A DNA stretch of 64,000 nucleotides from JACCXG01 sp963836735. GTDB taxonomy: Bacteria; Acidobacteriota; Vicinamibacteria; Vicinamibacterales; 2-12-FULL-66-21. The DNA lies in NCBI GenBank assembly GCA_963836735.1, contig CAWIKP010000029.1, forward strand, positions 174,964 through 238,963, read 5' to 3'. The notes beneath the pieces were generated by a model. It was not told where the DNA came from, made no database searches, and worked only from the letters and a program-made list of their open reading frames with translations. A program made the position numbers and the translations under genes. This document shows, piece after piece, positions 16,896-26,226 of the stretch. How positions within the stretch are numbered: the first letter of the stretch is position 1; every line of letters starts with the position of its first letter.

Positions 16896-19706
16896 TCAGT
16901 CCTTCGCTCGCCCGATCAGTTTCGTTCCTTCCCTCAGCCACAACACGGAGCTGGCGACGGCGATGCAGAATGTCCAGTCTCGAGCCGTCAATCCGACGGT
17001 GCCAAAGGCGCGCTGGAGAAACGGCACGTAGACCACCAGCACCTGCAAAGCGACTGAGCCGGCGACCGCCCCCCACAGCCATCGGTTCGTGAAGAGGTGA
17101 ACGAACGCACTGCGCTCGTCGGATCGTGCGTTCACCACATTGAAGATCTGAAACAACATCAAGGTTGTGAACGTCATCGTCTGTCCATACGGCAGGTCGC
17201 CCTCTCCCTCGACGAACCCTCCTGGCATTGAGGCGTCCAGGACGAACAGCGTGCCGGCCGCCATGACCATGCCGACGAAGACGATCCCCCGCCACATCCG
17301 CCCGGTGACCACTCCTTCGCCCACAGGACGTGGCGGTTGGTGCATGAGCCCGTCATCCGCCGGATCGACACCCAGCGCCAGTGCGGGTGGACCATCGGTC
17401 ACCAGGTTGATCCAGAGGATCTGTGTCGCGAGCAGCGGCAGGACGACGGCGTCGCCGCCGACGTCAAGGCCGATCTGTCTGGCGAGCAGGACGCCAAAGA
17501 ACATGGTCATCACCTCGCCGATGTTCGACGAGAGGAGATACCGCAGGAACTTGCGGATGTTCGCGAAAATCGCGCGCCCTTCTTCGACCGCTGCGACAAT
17601 TGACGCGAAGTTGTCGTCGGCCAGTACCATGTCGGCCGCCTCCTTCGAGACGTCCGTCCCCGTGATGCCCATGGCGATGCCGATGTCCGCCTTCTTCAGT
17701 GCTGGCGCGTCGTTCACGCCGTCTCCCGTCATGGCGACGATGGCGCCGGAACGCTTCAGCGCATCGACGATGCGAAGTTTGTGCTCGGGGTTGACCCGCG
17801 CGTACACCGACACATCGGCTGACATGCGCGACAGCGCGTCGGCCGACAGCTTCTCCAGCTCGGCTCCGGTCGTTGTGCGGCCATCGGCGCTGATCCCGAG
17901 TTCGCGAGCGATGACGCTGGCGGTGCGCGGATGGTCGCCGGTAATCATGATCGGACGAATGCCCGCGTGCCGTGCGCGCGCGACCGCGTCTCTGGCTTCC
18001 GCTCGCGGCGGATCGATGATGCCAATCAGTCCGGCGAACACAAGATCCTGTTCAATCCGTTCGTCGGGCCGTGCCGACGTTTCCGCGAAGGCCTCGTGCG
18101 TCAGCCAGCGGCCGGCAACGCCAAGCGTCCTGAGTGCCTCGCCCGCGAGGACTTCGTTCGTTTCGAGTATGGCTGCGCGCCGCTCTGGAGTGAGCGACCG
18201 CCGCTCCTCGCCGACGAGTTCTCGCGTGCACCGCGTCAGCAGGACATCAGGGGCGCCCTTGGTGAAGACGACGCCACGGTCTTGGTGCTCGGAATCACGG
18301 TGCAGCGTGCTCATCAACTTGCGTTCCGAAGAGAATGGGACCTCTCCCACACGGGGGAGCCGCTGGTTGAGCGAATCGGAGCTCAGGCCGCACTTTCGCG
18401 CAGCGACCAGCAACGCGCCTTCCGTGGGATCGCCCTGCACGGTCCATCGGCCGGCCGTCTCGTGAATTGAGGCGTTGTTCGCGCGGTCGGCCGCCGCAAG
18501 CGCGCGTTCCAGTTCGACGCGCAGCGCTCCCTCGAGTGGCCGCCCTCCTTCAGCCTGAACGGAGCCATGGGGTGCATACCCTGAGCCCTCGAACGTGACG
18601 CGCCCGCTCGCGGTGACGACCACCCGCACCGTCATCTCGTTCTTGGTGAGCGTGCCCGTCTTATCCGATGCGATCACCGTGGCCGAGCCGAGCGTTTCCA
18701 CTGCGGCCAGGTGCCGGACGATGGCGTTCCGCCTCGCCATACGCTGCACGCCGATCGAGAGCACGGCTGTCACCACAGCAGGGAGGCCTTCGGGAACGGC
18801 CGCGACGGCCAACGCGACCCCGAGGATGAGGACGTCGAACAGGGCGGCGACGCCATGTACATCTTCGACGACCACGATGGTGACGATCATGATCACCGCG
18901 ATGGCAATCACGACCAGACCCAGCATCTTGCCCGTGCGGTCCAATTCCCGTTGGAGCGGCGTGGCCTCGTCGGGCGTTGTCTTGAGGAGTCCTGCGATGC
19001 GCCCCATCTCGGTGCGCATGCCCGTGGCGGTGACGACAGCCTTCCCATGCCCGTAGGTTGCGGCGGTGCCGCTGAAGACCATGTTGTCCCGATCGCCGAG
19101 AGGCACCTCCTCGGCGATCGGGGCGGTATCCTTCGTGATCGGCAGGCTCTCACCGGTGAGTGCAGCCTCCGCCGTCTGTAAGGCGACGGACTCGACCAAC
19201 CGGCCATCGGCGGCAATCGTGTCACCTTCCTCGACGAGGATGATGTCGCCCGGAACGATCTGCGAAGCTGGGACGGTTCGCCGCTCTCCGCCTCGGATCA
19301 CGGAGGCATCCGCCGCCGACATCGCCCGAAGTGCCGCGACGGCGGCCTCGGCACGCGACTCCTGCACGTAGCCCATGGCGGCGTTCAGGAGGACGACGGC
19401 GGCGATCGCAATGGCTTCGTACGGCAGGGCCGCGTCTCGCTCCACGACCCAGAGCGCAGCGGAGATCGCTGTTGCGACCAGAAGCAGGATGACGAGCACA
19501 TCCTGAAACTGCGACAGGAATCGCCGCCACGCCGGGACCGGCTTCTCCGCGGCCAGCTCGTTTGGCCCGTACTGCGCGAGTCGAGCGCGCGCGTCCTCTT
19601 CGCTCAACCCGCTCTGCTCGTTGGTGCCGAGCCTGGCGATCAGTTCGCTGGCGCGCAGGCGGTACGCGATACTCGGCTCTGCCGCTTCGCTCTCGACGGT
19701 GGGCAC
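16896..19706 (-). CDS. P-type cation ATPase, Ca2+-transporting (PMR1/SERCA) type
   Basis: At 936 residues it is a full-length P2-type pump. An N-terminal cation ATPase domain (ASELIARLGTNEQSGLSEED) comes first. The actuator domain carries the TGES loop (LTGESLPITKD), the phosphorylation site DKTGTLT has Asp348, and the nucleotide domain is followed by hinge TGDGVNDAPALKKADIGIAMG. About ten TM helices include M4 VAAVPEGLPAVV, whose PEGLP motif is typical of Ca2+ pumps. It probably exports Ca2+ from the cytoplasm. GTG at 19706 is preceded by AAGGAG and is the best start. It is a single gene, convergent with ridA. Confidence 0.9.
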   Translation of the reverse strand: MPTVESEAAEPSIAYRLRASELIARLGTNEQSGLSEEDARARLAQYGPNELAAEKPVPAWRRFLSQFQDVLVILLLVATAISAALWVVERDAALPYEAIAIAAVVLLNAAMGYVQESRAEAAVAALRAMSAADASVIRGGERRTVPASQIVPGDIILVEEGDTIAADGRLVESVALQTAEAALTGESLPITKDTAPIAEEVPLGDRDNMVFSGTAATYGHGKAVVTATGMRTEMGRIAGLLKTTPDEATPLQRELDRTGKMLGLVVIAIAVIMIVTIVVVEDVHGVAALFDVLILGVALAVAAVPEGLPAVVTAVLSIGVQRMARRNAIVRHLAAVETLGSATVIASDKTGTLTKNEMTVRVVVTASGRVTFEGSGYAPHGSVQAEGGRPLEGALRVELERALAAADRANNASIHETAGRWTVQGDPTEGALLVAARKCGLSSDSLNQRLPRVGEVPFSSERKLMSTLHRDSEHQDRGVVFTKGAPDVLLTRCTRELVGEERRSLTPERRAAILETNEVLAGEALRTLGVAGRWLTHEAFAETSARPDERIEQDLVFAGLIGIIDPPRAEARDAVARARHAGIRPIMITGDHPRTASVIARELGISADGRTTTGAELEKLSADALSRMSADVSVYARVNPEHKLRIVDALKRSGAIVAMTGDGVNDAPALKKADIGIAMGITGTDVSKEAADMVLADDNFASIVAAVEEGRAIFANIRKFLRYLLSSNIGEVMTMFFGVLLARQIGLDVGGDAVVLPLLATQILWINLVTDGPPALALGVDPADDGLMHQPPRPVGEGVVTGRMWRGIVFVGMVMAAGTLFVLDASMPGGFVEGEGDLPYGQTMTFTTLMLFQIFNVVNARSDERSAFVHLFTNRWLWGAVAGSVALQVLVVYVPFLQRAFGTVGLTARDWTFCIAVASSVLWLREGTKLIGRAKD

Positions 19707-19752
19707 CTGATCTGCTCCTTGAGAGACGGCACGCTTGGTGTCGCGATGTTAG

Positions 19753-19983
19753 CGCAGGCAAGGCACGAAGGGTGTCGATCGCAAGCCGTTGCGGAAGAAG
19801 TTCAAGCTGTCGTCCGACGCGGAGCTTCAGGAGCTCCAGCAGCTGCCGAACTTTCCGGCATCGTCCAACCGCATTCCCTTCGGCTCGTGGGTGGCGACAG
19901 CCGTGTGGTCTGAGGCGGCGATCGACAAGTGGGCCGAAGGGCAGCGCGCCATGGCCGCGAAAATCTCGAGGCTGCTGGGCTAA
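19753..19983 (+). CDS. Doubtful small ORF
   Basis: An open frame ends at 19981-19983 and codes for a peptide of about 65-75 residues, with a basic start (RKKFKLSSDAELQELQQLP) and a tail DKWAEGQRAMAAKISRLLG. It has plausible amino-acid use but no ATG or GTG; the only start is a TTG at 19789 with no ribosome site. It may be the remnant of a longer gene. Between it and 20158 only a weak GC-rich stem (about 20010-20080, followed by GCTTTTC) is seen. Confidence 0.3.
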   Translation, partial: RRQGTKGVDRKPLRKKFKLSSDAELQELQQLPNFPASSNRIPFGSWVATAVWSEAAIDKWAEGQRAMAAKISRLLG

Positions 19984-20157
19984 CAGGAAAGCGGCGTCTT
20001 CCTGTTTCCGCCCCGATCGTTGACCGCCGGCCCGCTCGGTTCCTCCCCCGAGCTGGTACTTGAGAGCGGTCGGGGCTTTTCTTCCGGTTGAGCGCGTGTG
20101 GCACCGAACCGCAAAAGCGAGAATCAGGGACCCGATTGGATGCCTGCGGGGTGGGGG

Positions 20158-20316
20158 TTACGAGTAGTCGATCCGAACTTTCCAGGTGTGCTTGCAGAAC
20201 ATGCAGTAGAACCAGATGACCGCTCCGGGGGTCGGGTTTGGCATGCGTTCGATGACCTTACCTTTGCACACGGGGCAGTGCGTCGGCAAGCGCGGCGGCC
20301 CGGAAGCATCGCCCAT
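20158..20316 (-). CDS. Tiny zinc-ribbon protein 1
   Basis: This 52-residue protein has two CxxC knuckles, CPVCKGK and YCMFCKHTW, separated by 23 residues, which is the pattern of a rubredoxin-like zinc ribbon. It matches the layout of the tiny protein at 21702-21878 (CPNC ... CALCCNVW), so the two are likely paralogues. The ATG at 20316 gives a sensible start. The function is unknown; such stand-alone ribbons may bind nucleic acid. The 20317-20567 interval holds no convincing gene. Confidence 0.5.
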   Translation of the reverse strand: MGDASGPPRLPTHCPVCKGKVIERMPNPTPGAVIWFYCMFCKHTWKVRIDYS

Positions 20317-20567
20317 GTGTCGCAGTGTAGGGGAGGCTGAGGCGGTGCGCAAGTTCAAGAGACGAAACGCCGTTGATACAGCCTGTAATCAGCGTGGAGG
20401 GTGGATCAGCAAGGTTCATTGACACGGCAGTCCTGTCCGTGGCGATTTGACAGCCACTGTTGACAGCCAATCATTCGCGGTTTGAACCGCGCCTCGTCAA
20501 GATGGCGCCAAGCGGCGAGCCTGCGGAGCATTGAACCCACATCAGGCGGTGGTCCAGTCGAGTGCAG

Positions 20568-21044
20568 TCAGATGGCACCCACGAGCGCAGACTCTATCTG
20601 ACCGTTCCCGCGCGGGCGGTCGGCGTGATCGGTGAGCACCGTGGCTGACTCCCTGTACCGTCCCGGCGGCACGCCACTCGGTACTCGCACGATCAGCTCG
20701 TAGGTCCGGCCTGCCTGAACCGGTTTGACTTCGGCCGTGAAGTGCGTGCTCCCTGCCTGAACCCCTTTCACCGTGACAGCCGTCTCCTCGTTATTCACAA
20801 TTTGAATGCGGCGTTCGGCAGTCTCTCCTTGAAAAACGCTGAAGAAGGCCGCCGGATGGGGCAGGAGCTCGATCGCGGCTTTGACCACACCCTTCAAGGC
20901 GAGCGTCAGCGTCTCATTGTTAGGCTCGCCGGCGGCTTGGTTCCAAACGCCGTAGTGTGGACCTCGCGTACGACGCCGGCCCACAATTTCTTCAACGCTG
21001 ACACTCTTCACCTCCACCCTTTCGCTCTCATCGCCTCCTTCCAC
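20568..21044 (-). pseudogene. DUF1573-like fragment lacking its N-terminal half
   Basis: The peptide contains NNETLTLALKGVVKAAIEL, PAAFFSVFQGETAERR, IQIVNNEETAVTVKGVQAG and VRVPSGVPPGRY. This order is known from the second half of DUF1573/ASH-like periplasmic proteins. The first domain and signal peptide are absent: upstream the frame is short and lies over another open frame. The C-terminal strand pattern is also lost in RESATVLTDHADRPRGNGQ. It is best read as a decayed gene. Confidence 0.5.
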
Positions 21045-21652
21045 GCCTCGCCGGCGGTGAACACGGCATCCTGCGAGCGGCAGACCTCAGATTGGAGCAG
21101 CTCGCTATCCGCATCGAGGCGCACTTCCCAGCCGAGCGCGTGTGTCCACAATTGGCAGACGGCCTCGAGCTGCTTTCGATCCGTCGCCTTGCGCAAGATG
21201 AAAAGCTCTCCGAGTGGAGCGGGTTGGCCGTTCCAGTGTTCGCGGTGCAATGTGGCGGACATAGAGAGGGGCGATCCTAGCGCGCGCATCCGAGCTTGGC
21301 GGATGAGCGCATCCCTGCGGTCCAAGGCTCGGGCGAACCGTTCTGCGGGCGTTAGGTGTGCGAACGGATCCTCATCGAGAACGGCGGGCCTATTACTTGG
21401 CCGCGGTCCAGTGCTGATGTGGGATTCGTCGATCGAGGACGCTCCCTCCCCCGACGCGTCCGCCGCGCTTCGGGAAGACCCAGGTTGTGTCTGACTGGAA
21501 GGAACGCCGGATTGTGAAGACTCGTCGTGCTTTCTCACGCCTGGCCTCCGTGTTCCAACAACAGTGCGTCGCGGAGAAAATCCGCAACTCGGCGCCACTA
21601 CGCACTGAAACCGAGGTTCCGAGGACGTTGCCAACGACCACCACGTCTCCAT
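21008..21652 (-). CDS. Hypothetical protein, start uncertain
   Basis: Codon use is convincing only for the last 125 residues. These include a helix with FAHLTPAERFARALDRRDA, the segment GELFILRKATDRKQLEAVCQ, and a tail GEAWKEAMRAKGWR. The region upstream reads as low-complexity Ser/Arg and may not be translated; the ATG at 21652 is one option and the frame is open to 21928. No family is recognised. It overlaps the DUF1573-like fragment by 37 bases. Confidence 0.4.
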   Translation of the reverse strand: METWWSLATSSEPRFQCVVAPSCGFSPRRTVVGTRRPGVRKHDESSQSGVPSSQTQPGSSRSAADASGEGASSIDESHISTGPRPSNRPAVLDEDPFAHLTPAERFARALDRRDALIRQARMRALGSPLSMSATLHREHWNGQPAPLGELFILRKATDRKQLEAVCQLWTHALGWEVRLDADSELLQSEVCRSQDAVFTAGEAWKEAMRAKGWR

Positions 21653-21701
21653 TTGCACATGGGCGGTAGACCCTTGTCGATACGGCGGGCGTGCGGTGAC
21701 G

Positions 21702-21878
21702 TTAGGGGATCTTCCGGATTGCGGCCGGCGGCTTTTGCTGGCGGAGGTGCCCGCGGCGCTCAGGAATCGCCCAGACGTTGCAGCAGAGCGCGCAGCGGAG
21801 ATATACGAAGCGGTCGGTGAGCGTTCCGAGTACGACTTCTCGCCGGCCGCAATTGGGACAGGGGATCCGGGAGCCCAT
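21702..21878 (-). CDS. Tiny zinc-ribbon protein 2
   Basis: A frame of 58 codons reads MGSRIPCPNCGRREVVLG, then FVYLRCALCCNVWAIPERR and a basic tail ending IRKIP. The CPNC and CALC knuckles, with an aromatic Trp after the second, parallel the product of 20158-20316. In-frame sequence upstream of the ATG has no alternative ATG or GTG before a stop. The function is unknown. The 237 bases between it and the tRNA show no gene. Confidence 0.5.
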   Translation of the reverse strand: MGSRIPCPNCGRREVVLGTLTDRFVYLRCALCCNVWAIPERRGHLRQQKPPAAIRKIP

Positions 21879-22115
21879 GTCTTTCGGCGCTCGAGGTGTC
21901 CATTTGCCGGGATCGGAGGATGATCCACGACCCCATCAGTAAAGTCAATACGGCTGAGGTTTGGCGAATCGTCAAGAGCGCGGGGCGAGATACAGGCGAT
22001 TAATAAGGATGGTGGGCATGGTTCTACCGGCGGGCGGGCAAAGCCGCGTGGTAGCTATCTGGTAGCTAACGCTCCAGCCTCAATGAGCCAGTGTTCTGTA
22101 AGTTGTTGATTCTAT

Positions 22116-22191
22116 TGGAGCCGGCGCTCGGACTTGAACCGAGGACCTGCTGATTACGAATCAGCTGCTCTACCAACTGAGCTACGCCGGC
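22116..22191 (-). tRNA. tRNA-Thr (anticodon CGU)
   Basis: The minus strand reads GCCGGCGTAGCTCAGTTGG and onward. The anticodon arm has stem GCTGA/TCAGC and loop TTCGTAA (anticodon CGT), the T-arm GGTTCAAGTCC is canonical, the 7-bp acceptor stem is perfect and CCA is encoded (22116-22118). All cloverleaf elements are present. Its 3' end faces the decayed 19.7-22.1 kb stretch. Confidence 0.97.
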
Positions 22192-22264
22192 AACTGTCTG
22201 GCAGGACGGCCGCCGCGCTGGCGGCCGGAATCACGCATTCTACCACGGCCGTAGGCCGTCGACC

Positions 22265-22651
22265 CTACGAACGCGCGGCCGGCGGCTCGGCGGGCCCATT
22301 CTGGCGGTAGGCCGCGACGCGGGCAGCGGCTTCGGCACGCGCGCCGCCATCGACCTTCCCGATGAACGTCGCACCATCCTCGAGAGCGAGCTTGGGCGAC
22401 GTCACGTCGGCCTTCACCGTTGCGCCGACCAAAACGCGGACGACATCGCGCGCGATCAGGCGGCCAGCCGAACCGCCCTGCACTGTGATCACCCGCGCCG
22501 TGACGGCGCCGTCGACGCGTCCGCCGGTCTCCACCGTGACGGCATGGTTGGCGACCAGTACTTCGCCCCGCAACGTGCCGACGATCGATACCGGTTCGTC
22601 AGCAGTAAGGGAGCCGGTGATGTTCAGACCTTTTCCAATCGTCGTCGCCAT
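22265..22651 (-). CDS. Bactofilin (polymer-forming cytoskeletal protein)
   Basis: The 128-residue product is a bactofilin: a short N-terminal tail with the ITGSLTADEPVSIVGTLRG entry, then a right-handed beta-helix of repeated turns (VANHAVTVETGGRVDGAV, ARVITVQGGSAGRL). An Ala/Pro tail follows. Bactofilins assemble nucleotide-free filaments on the inner membrane and place cell-wall or signalling proteins. It lies 7 bases downstream of the kinase-AAA gene on the same strand, so the two may be cotranscribed. Confidence 0.85.
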   Translation of the reverse strand: MATTIGKGLNITGSLTADEPVSIVGTLRGEVLVANHAVTVETGGRVDGAVTARVITVQGGSAGRLIARDVVRVLVGATVKADVTSPKLALEDGATFIGKVDGGARAEAAARVAAYRQNGPAEPPAARS

Positions 22652-22658
22652 AAGAAAT

Positions 22659-25600
22659 CTACAGATTCAGAGGTTCCGGGTTCAGGGGGTTCGGCTCCTC
22701 GGGCTCCGCGGTCCGGCGGTCCCCCAGGGCTTCGAGCAAGGTCTCAGCGTACACGTAATCGAGGGTGTCGCGACCCTCCGTGATCCGAATCACGACGGGA
22801 CGAAGCGTGGCAACCGCCTCATCAGTCCGATGTTGCGCGGCCTGGAAGTTGGCATAGGCGCGGGCCGCCCGCAGCTCGAGCCAGCGCGCGCCCTGGGTGC
22901 GCGCCGTCGTCAGCGCATCCAGATAGTTCCGTTCCGCCTCATCCATCCGGCCGGTCGCGAGCAGCAGCTCAGCTTGTAGCCGGAACTGCTCGCAGGCGTA
23001 GGCGTTCTGGCTGGTCGCGATGGCAACGGCGTGGGCGTCGTCGAGCGCCCGCTGGGCGCGCGCGTACTCCTTCACGCGGAGATACGCACCCGCGAGCAGC
23101 ACGAAAAAGTACGGCCGGAGCAGGGCGGACCGCGTGATCGTGTGCGCGGCCAGTCCCTCCTCCATGACGCGCAGACCGCGCTTCGCATCGCCGAGCTCGA
23201 GCAGCGCGCGCCCGCAGAGCGGGGCCGCCCACTGGATCTCCTGCGCGATGCCATGGGCGTGGCACACCACCGCCAGCTGGTCGTAGGTGCGCTGAATCTC
23301 GCGCGGATTCCGGCGCGCGAGATGGATGAAGATCTCGAACAGCAACGCGAAGGCCAGTGGCTGGGGATGATCGAGCGCCCGCGCCTGAGTGACCGCTTCG
23401 CGCACCGCCGCCAGGCCCTGATCGGGAAAACCCCGGTTCGCCAGCGTTCGGGAATACTCGCAGCGGCAGAAGATGCCGGGCTCGATTCCTGTCTCCCAGA
23501 CGCGCGCCCGGTGAAACGCCGGGTCGTAGAGCTCGAGTCCTCGCCTGAGGTGGGTATGCGCCGGTTCCAGGTCGCCGAGATGAAACAACGCGGCCCCGAG
23601 TGACCAGTTGCCGATCATCTTCAGATTCGGATCGCCGAGCCGCTCGAACAGCTGCAGCGTCTCGAGCGCGACATCCCGCGACGTGGTGATTTCACCGGCG
23701 ACGACGTGATGGGCGGCCAGGCCGATCAGGACGGGGACGACGCGGGCCGGATCCTGCACCTGGCGACAGAGCGTCCGCGCGCGGGCGTAGGCCGCTCCCA
23801 CCTCGGGGATCGCGTATCCGCGGCCGGTCTTCAGCGCGAGGCCATAGGTGATCTGCAGATCGAGCTCGGCGCCGGCCCGGGCGGGGGAGTCCGGCTCCTG
23901 TGCCAGCAGATCGAGCCCGCGGCGGGCGAGCCGGGCGGTCTCGTCGTGGGCGTAGAGCCGCGAAGCGGCCTGCGCGGCGCGATTCCAGAAATGCGCGGCG
24001 CGGATCGAGTCGCGCGCAGTCTCGAACAACACCGCCAGCGACGCCGCCGATTCCGAAACCTCGTCGCCCAGCCGTTGCACCAGCCGGTCGCCGATGGCCC
24101 GGCTCAAGGCCGCTCGCCGGGTCCCGCGCAACCCCTCGAAAAACGCAGCGTGATACAGCTGGTGGGCGAAGCGATACCGCAATGTGAGCGAGCGATCGCG
24201 CGCCTCGTGCTCGTCGACGAACCGCACCAGCGCGTGCTCGCGCTCGAGCCGATCCAGCCGATCCTCGACTTCCTCTTCGGGCAGTTGCAGCGCCGCCGCA
24301 ATCATGCCGCTGTCGAAGTCGACCCCCTGGACGCTCGCGGCTCCGAGCAGGCGGCGGTCGGCACCGTCCAGCGCCTCGACCTTGCGCTGCACGGCGCTTC
24401 GGATCGACTCGGGAAGCTCACGTTCGACCGCCGTCAGATTGTCGGCCAGCACCCAGCGGCCGTCGAGCTGACGCACCTGCTGGCGCCTGCGGAGATCGCG
24501 CAGCAGATCCGCCATGAACAGCGGATTCCCTTCGCTGCGCTCGTGCACCAGGCGGGCGAAGTCCGACGGGAACCCGTGCTCCGGGAACTGGATCGCGATG
24601 TACTTCGCGACCGAGATCAAGTCGAGCGAGCCTGGCCGCAAGTCCCGGCACATGCCCCGCGCGATCAGATCCAGCTTCGCCGGCAGGAACGGGTGCCGCG
24701 ACTGGGCAAGCTCCGAAGGACGGCAGGTCGTGATGATCAGCAGCCGGGTGGTGTCGATCCGCCGCGCGAGATAGGCGAGGAGATCGGTTGTCGGTGGATC
24801 TGCCCAGTGCATGTCGTCGAGGCAGAGCACCACCGGCTGCATGCGGCCGATCTCCTCGAACAGCGCCGCGAGCTCGCGCTTGAGCCGTTCCTGAGAGCCG
24901 GTCGCCGTTTCCGCCGCGAGCCTTGCCGCCGAGGAGTCGTTCGCGGACGGCGGCATGATCTGCACGTACCACGTCGGCGCGACGGCCCGAATCAGTCTCG
25001 CGATGCTGCCGAGCTGCTCGTTCTTCTGCAGGCTGTCGAGCGCTTCGAGGATGGGCAGGTACGCCTCGGTTCCGGCGAGCCGTTCCGAGCAACGGCCACG
25101 GCCGATCCTGACCGGCTCCTGCTGTACCTCCAGCTGCTTCAGGTAGGTCTCGACGAGCGTCGTCTTGCCCATTCCCGCTTCGGCGGAAATCACGACCAGC
25201 CGACCCTGACCGCGCTGCGAACGTTCGAACTCCTGCTGGAGCGCGTCGAGCTCCTGGTCGCGGCCGACGATTTCCCGCGCCGGCGAGCGCTGGCCGTGGG
25301 TGACCGTGACCTCCGACAGCGCGACCGCCACCGTCGAGTCGTGCGCCAGATTCAGCCGATACATCACCTCGCTGGCGCCAGGCCTGAGCCGCGGATCTTT
25401 CTGCAGCATCTCGACGATCAGCTGATCGATCGCGCGCGGCAGATCGGGGTTCACGAACGACGGCGGCTCGGGAGACTCCCACATCAGCGCATGCAGGGTC
25501 CCGAGCTGCGACGATTGCAGGAACGGGTGGCGGCCGGTCACGAGCTCGTAGAGCATCACGCCGAGCGCGAAGACGTCGGCCTCCTGCGTGATGAGCTCGC

Positions 25601-26180
25601 CCCGCGCCTGTTCGGGCGCCATGTAGGCGAGCGTGCCGAGAAGCACGCCGGCCTCGGTCGTGTGCGCGGTCGGCTGCAGGCCGAGCATCTCGGGCTGCAC
25701 CCTGGCCAGGCCGAAATCCAGCAGCTTCACGTAGCCGTCCGGACGAACCATGACGTTGTCCGGCTTGATGTCGCGGTGGACGATCTGCGCGGCGTGGGCA
25801 ACCGCCAGCGCCTCGGACACCTGTCTCGCGATGCCCAGCGCGCGCGCCACCGGCAGCCCCTGCTGCGCGACCTGGCGCAGGGTGCTCCCTTCGATCAGCT
25901 CCATCGCGATATAGCGATCGGCGTCGAACACCCCGGTTTCGTAGATGGTGACGATGTTCGGATGATTCAGCGCGGAGGCGAGGATCGCTTCGCGCAGCAG
26001 CCGATCGAGCGTCTCGTCCTGTGCGTCGGCGCCGACCGACAGCACGCGGCGGATCACTTTCAGCGCGACTTCGCGCGACAGCCGGGGATCGCGGGCACGA
26101 TAGACCTCGCCCATACCACCCGAACCCAGCTGCGAAATGACATGGTACGGGCCGACCGGCGTGCTGTTGGGGATCCGCAT
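22659..26180 (-). CDS. Ser/Thr protein kinase fused to AAA ATPase and TPR region
   Basis: A 1173-residue signalling protein. The kinase domain (about 10-280) has LGSGGMGEVYRA, Lys41, HRDIKPDN with catalytic Asp137, DFG at 155-157 and MAPEQ. After GREIVGRDQELDAL-like text a P-loop ATPase begins (Walker A AEAGMGKT at 333-340, Walker B VVLCLDDMHWADP). The C-terminal 550 residues are TPR-like helices. This is the PknK/MalT-like layout, in which the kinase may be controlled by ligand or protein binding to the AAA-TPR part. No DNA-binding domain is seen. ATG at 26180 is chosen because the frame upstream contains a promoter. The last ten residues come from a repeat arm. Confidence 0.85.
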   Translation of the reverse strand: MRIPNSTPVGPYHVISQLGSGGMGEVYRARDPRLSREVALKVIRRVLSVGADAQDETLDRLLREAILASALNHPNIVTIYETGVFDADRYIAMELIEGSTLRQVAQQGLPVARALGIARQVSEALAVAHAAQIVHRDIKPDNVMVRPDGYVKLLDFGLARVQPEMLGLQPTAHTTEAGVLLGTLAYMAPEQARGELITQEADVFALGVMLYELVTGRHPFLQSSQLGTLHALMWESPEPPSFVNPDLPRAIDQLIVEMLQKDPRLRPGASEVMYRLNLAHDSTVAVALSEVTVTHGQRSPAREIVGRDQELDALQQEFERSQRGQGRLVVISAEAGMGKTTLVETYLKQLEVQQEPVRIGRGRCSERLAGTEAYLPILEALDSLQKNEQLGSIARLIRAVAPTWYVQIMPPSANDSSAARLAAETATGSQERLKRELAALFEEIGRMQPVVLCLDDMHWADPPTTDLLAYLARRIDTTRLLIITTCRPSELAQSRHPFLPAKLDLIARGMCRDLRPGSLDLISVAKYIAIQFPEHGFPSDFARLVHERSEGNPLFMADLLRDLRRRQQVRQLDGRWVLADNLTAVERELPESIRSAVQRKVEALDGADRRLLGAASVQGVDFDSGMIAAALQLPEEEVEDRLDRLEREHALVRFVDEHEARDRSLTLRYRFAHQLYHAAFFEGLRGTRRAALSRAIGDRLVQRLGDEVSESAASLAVLFETARDSIRAAHFWNRAAQAASRLYAHDETARLARRGLDLLAQEPDSPARAGAELDLQITYGLALKTGRGYAIPEVGAAYARARTLCRQVQDPARVVPVLIGLAAHHVVAGEITTSRDVALETLQLFERLGDPNLKMIGNWSLGAALFHLGDLEPAHTHLRRGLELYDPAFHRARVWETGIEPGIFCRCEYSRTLANRGFPDQGLAAVREAVTQARALDHPQPLAFALLFEIFIHLARRNPREIQRTYDQLAVVCHAHGIAQEIQWAAPLCGRALLELGDAKRGLRVMEEGLAAHTITRSALLRPYFFVLLAGAYLRVKEYARAQRALDDAHAVAIATSQNAYACEQFRLQAELLLATGRMDEAERNYLDALTTARTQGARWLELRAARAYANFQAAQHRTDEAVATLRPVVIRITEGRDTLDYVYAETLLEALGDRRTAEPEEPNPLNPEPLNL
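22662..22694. repeat. Solitary arm of a palindromic element
   Basis: Units like GGTTCAG/GGTTCCG repeat three times, and on the minus strand they code for the last residues (NPLNPEPLNL) of the kinase. No complementary arm is found on either side within 300 bases. It is therefore read as a half-element at a stop codon. Confidence 0.4.
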
Positions 26181-26192
26181 GAGGGAACTCGC

Positions 26193-26198
26193 ATTATA
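26193..26198 (-). promoter_or_regulatory. -10 box TATAAT close to the kinase start codon
   Basis: The minus strand carries a perfect TATAAT twelve bases before the ATG of the kinase gene. Transcription would begin only about 5-7 bases before the start codon, giving an almost leaderless message. The -35 region (CCGGAC) is poor. Confidence 0.4.
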
Positions 26199-26226
26199 GC
26201 GTGCGCGTTCCACGCCGTCCGGCCGC

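Noticed and set aside
17167..18465. A Ser-rich 432-codon plus-strand frame inside the P-type ATPase gene
   Set aside because: Antisense shadow of the pump; low-complexity Ser/Arg/Pro product.
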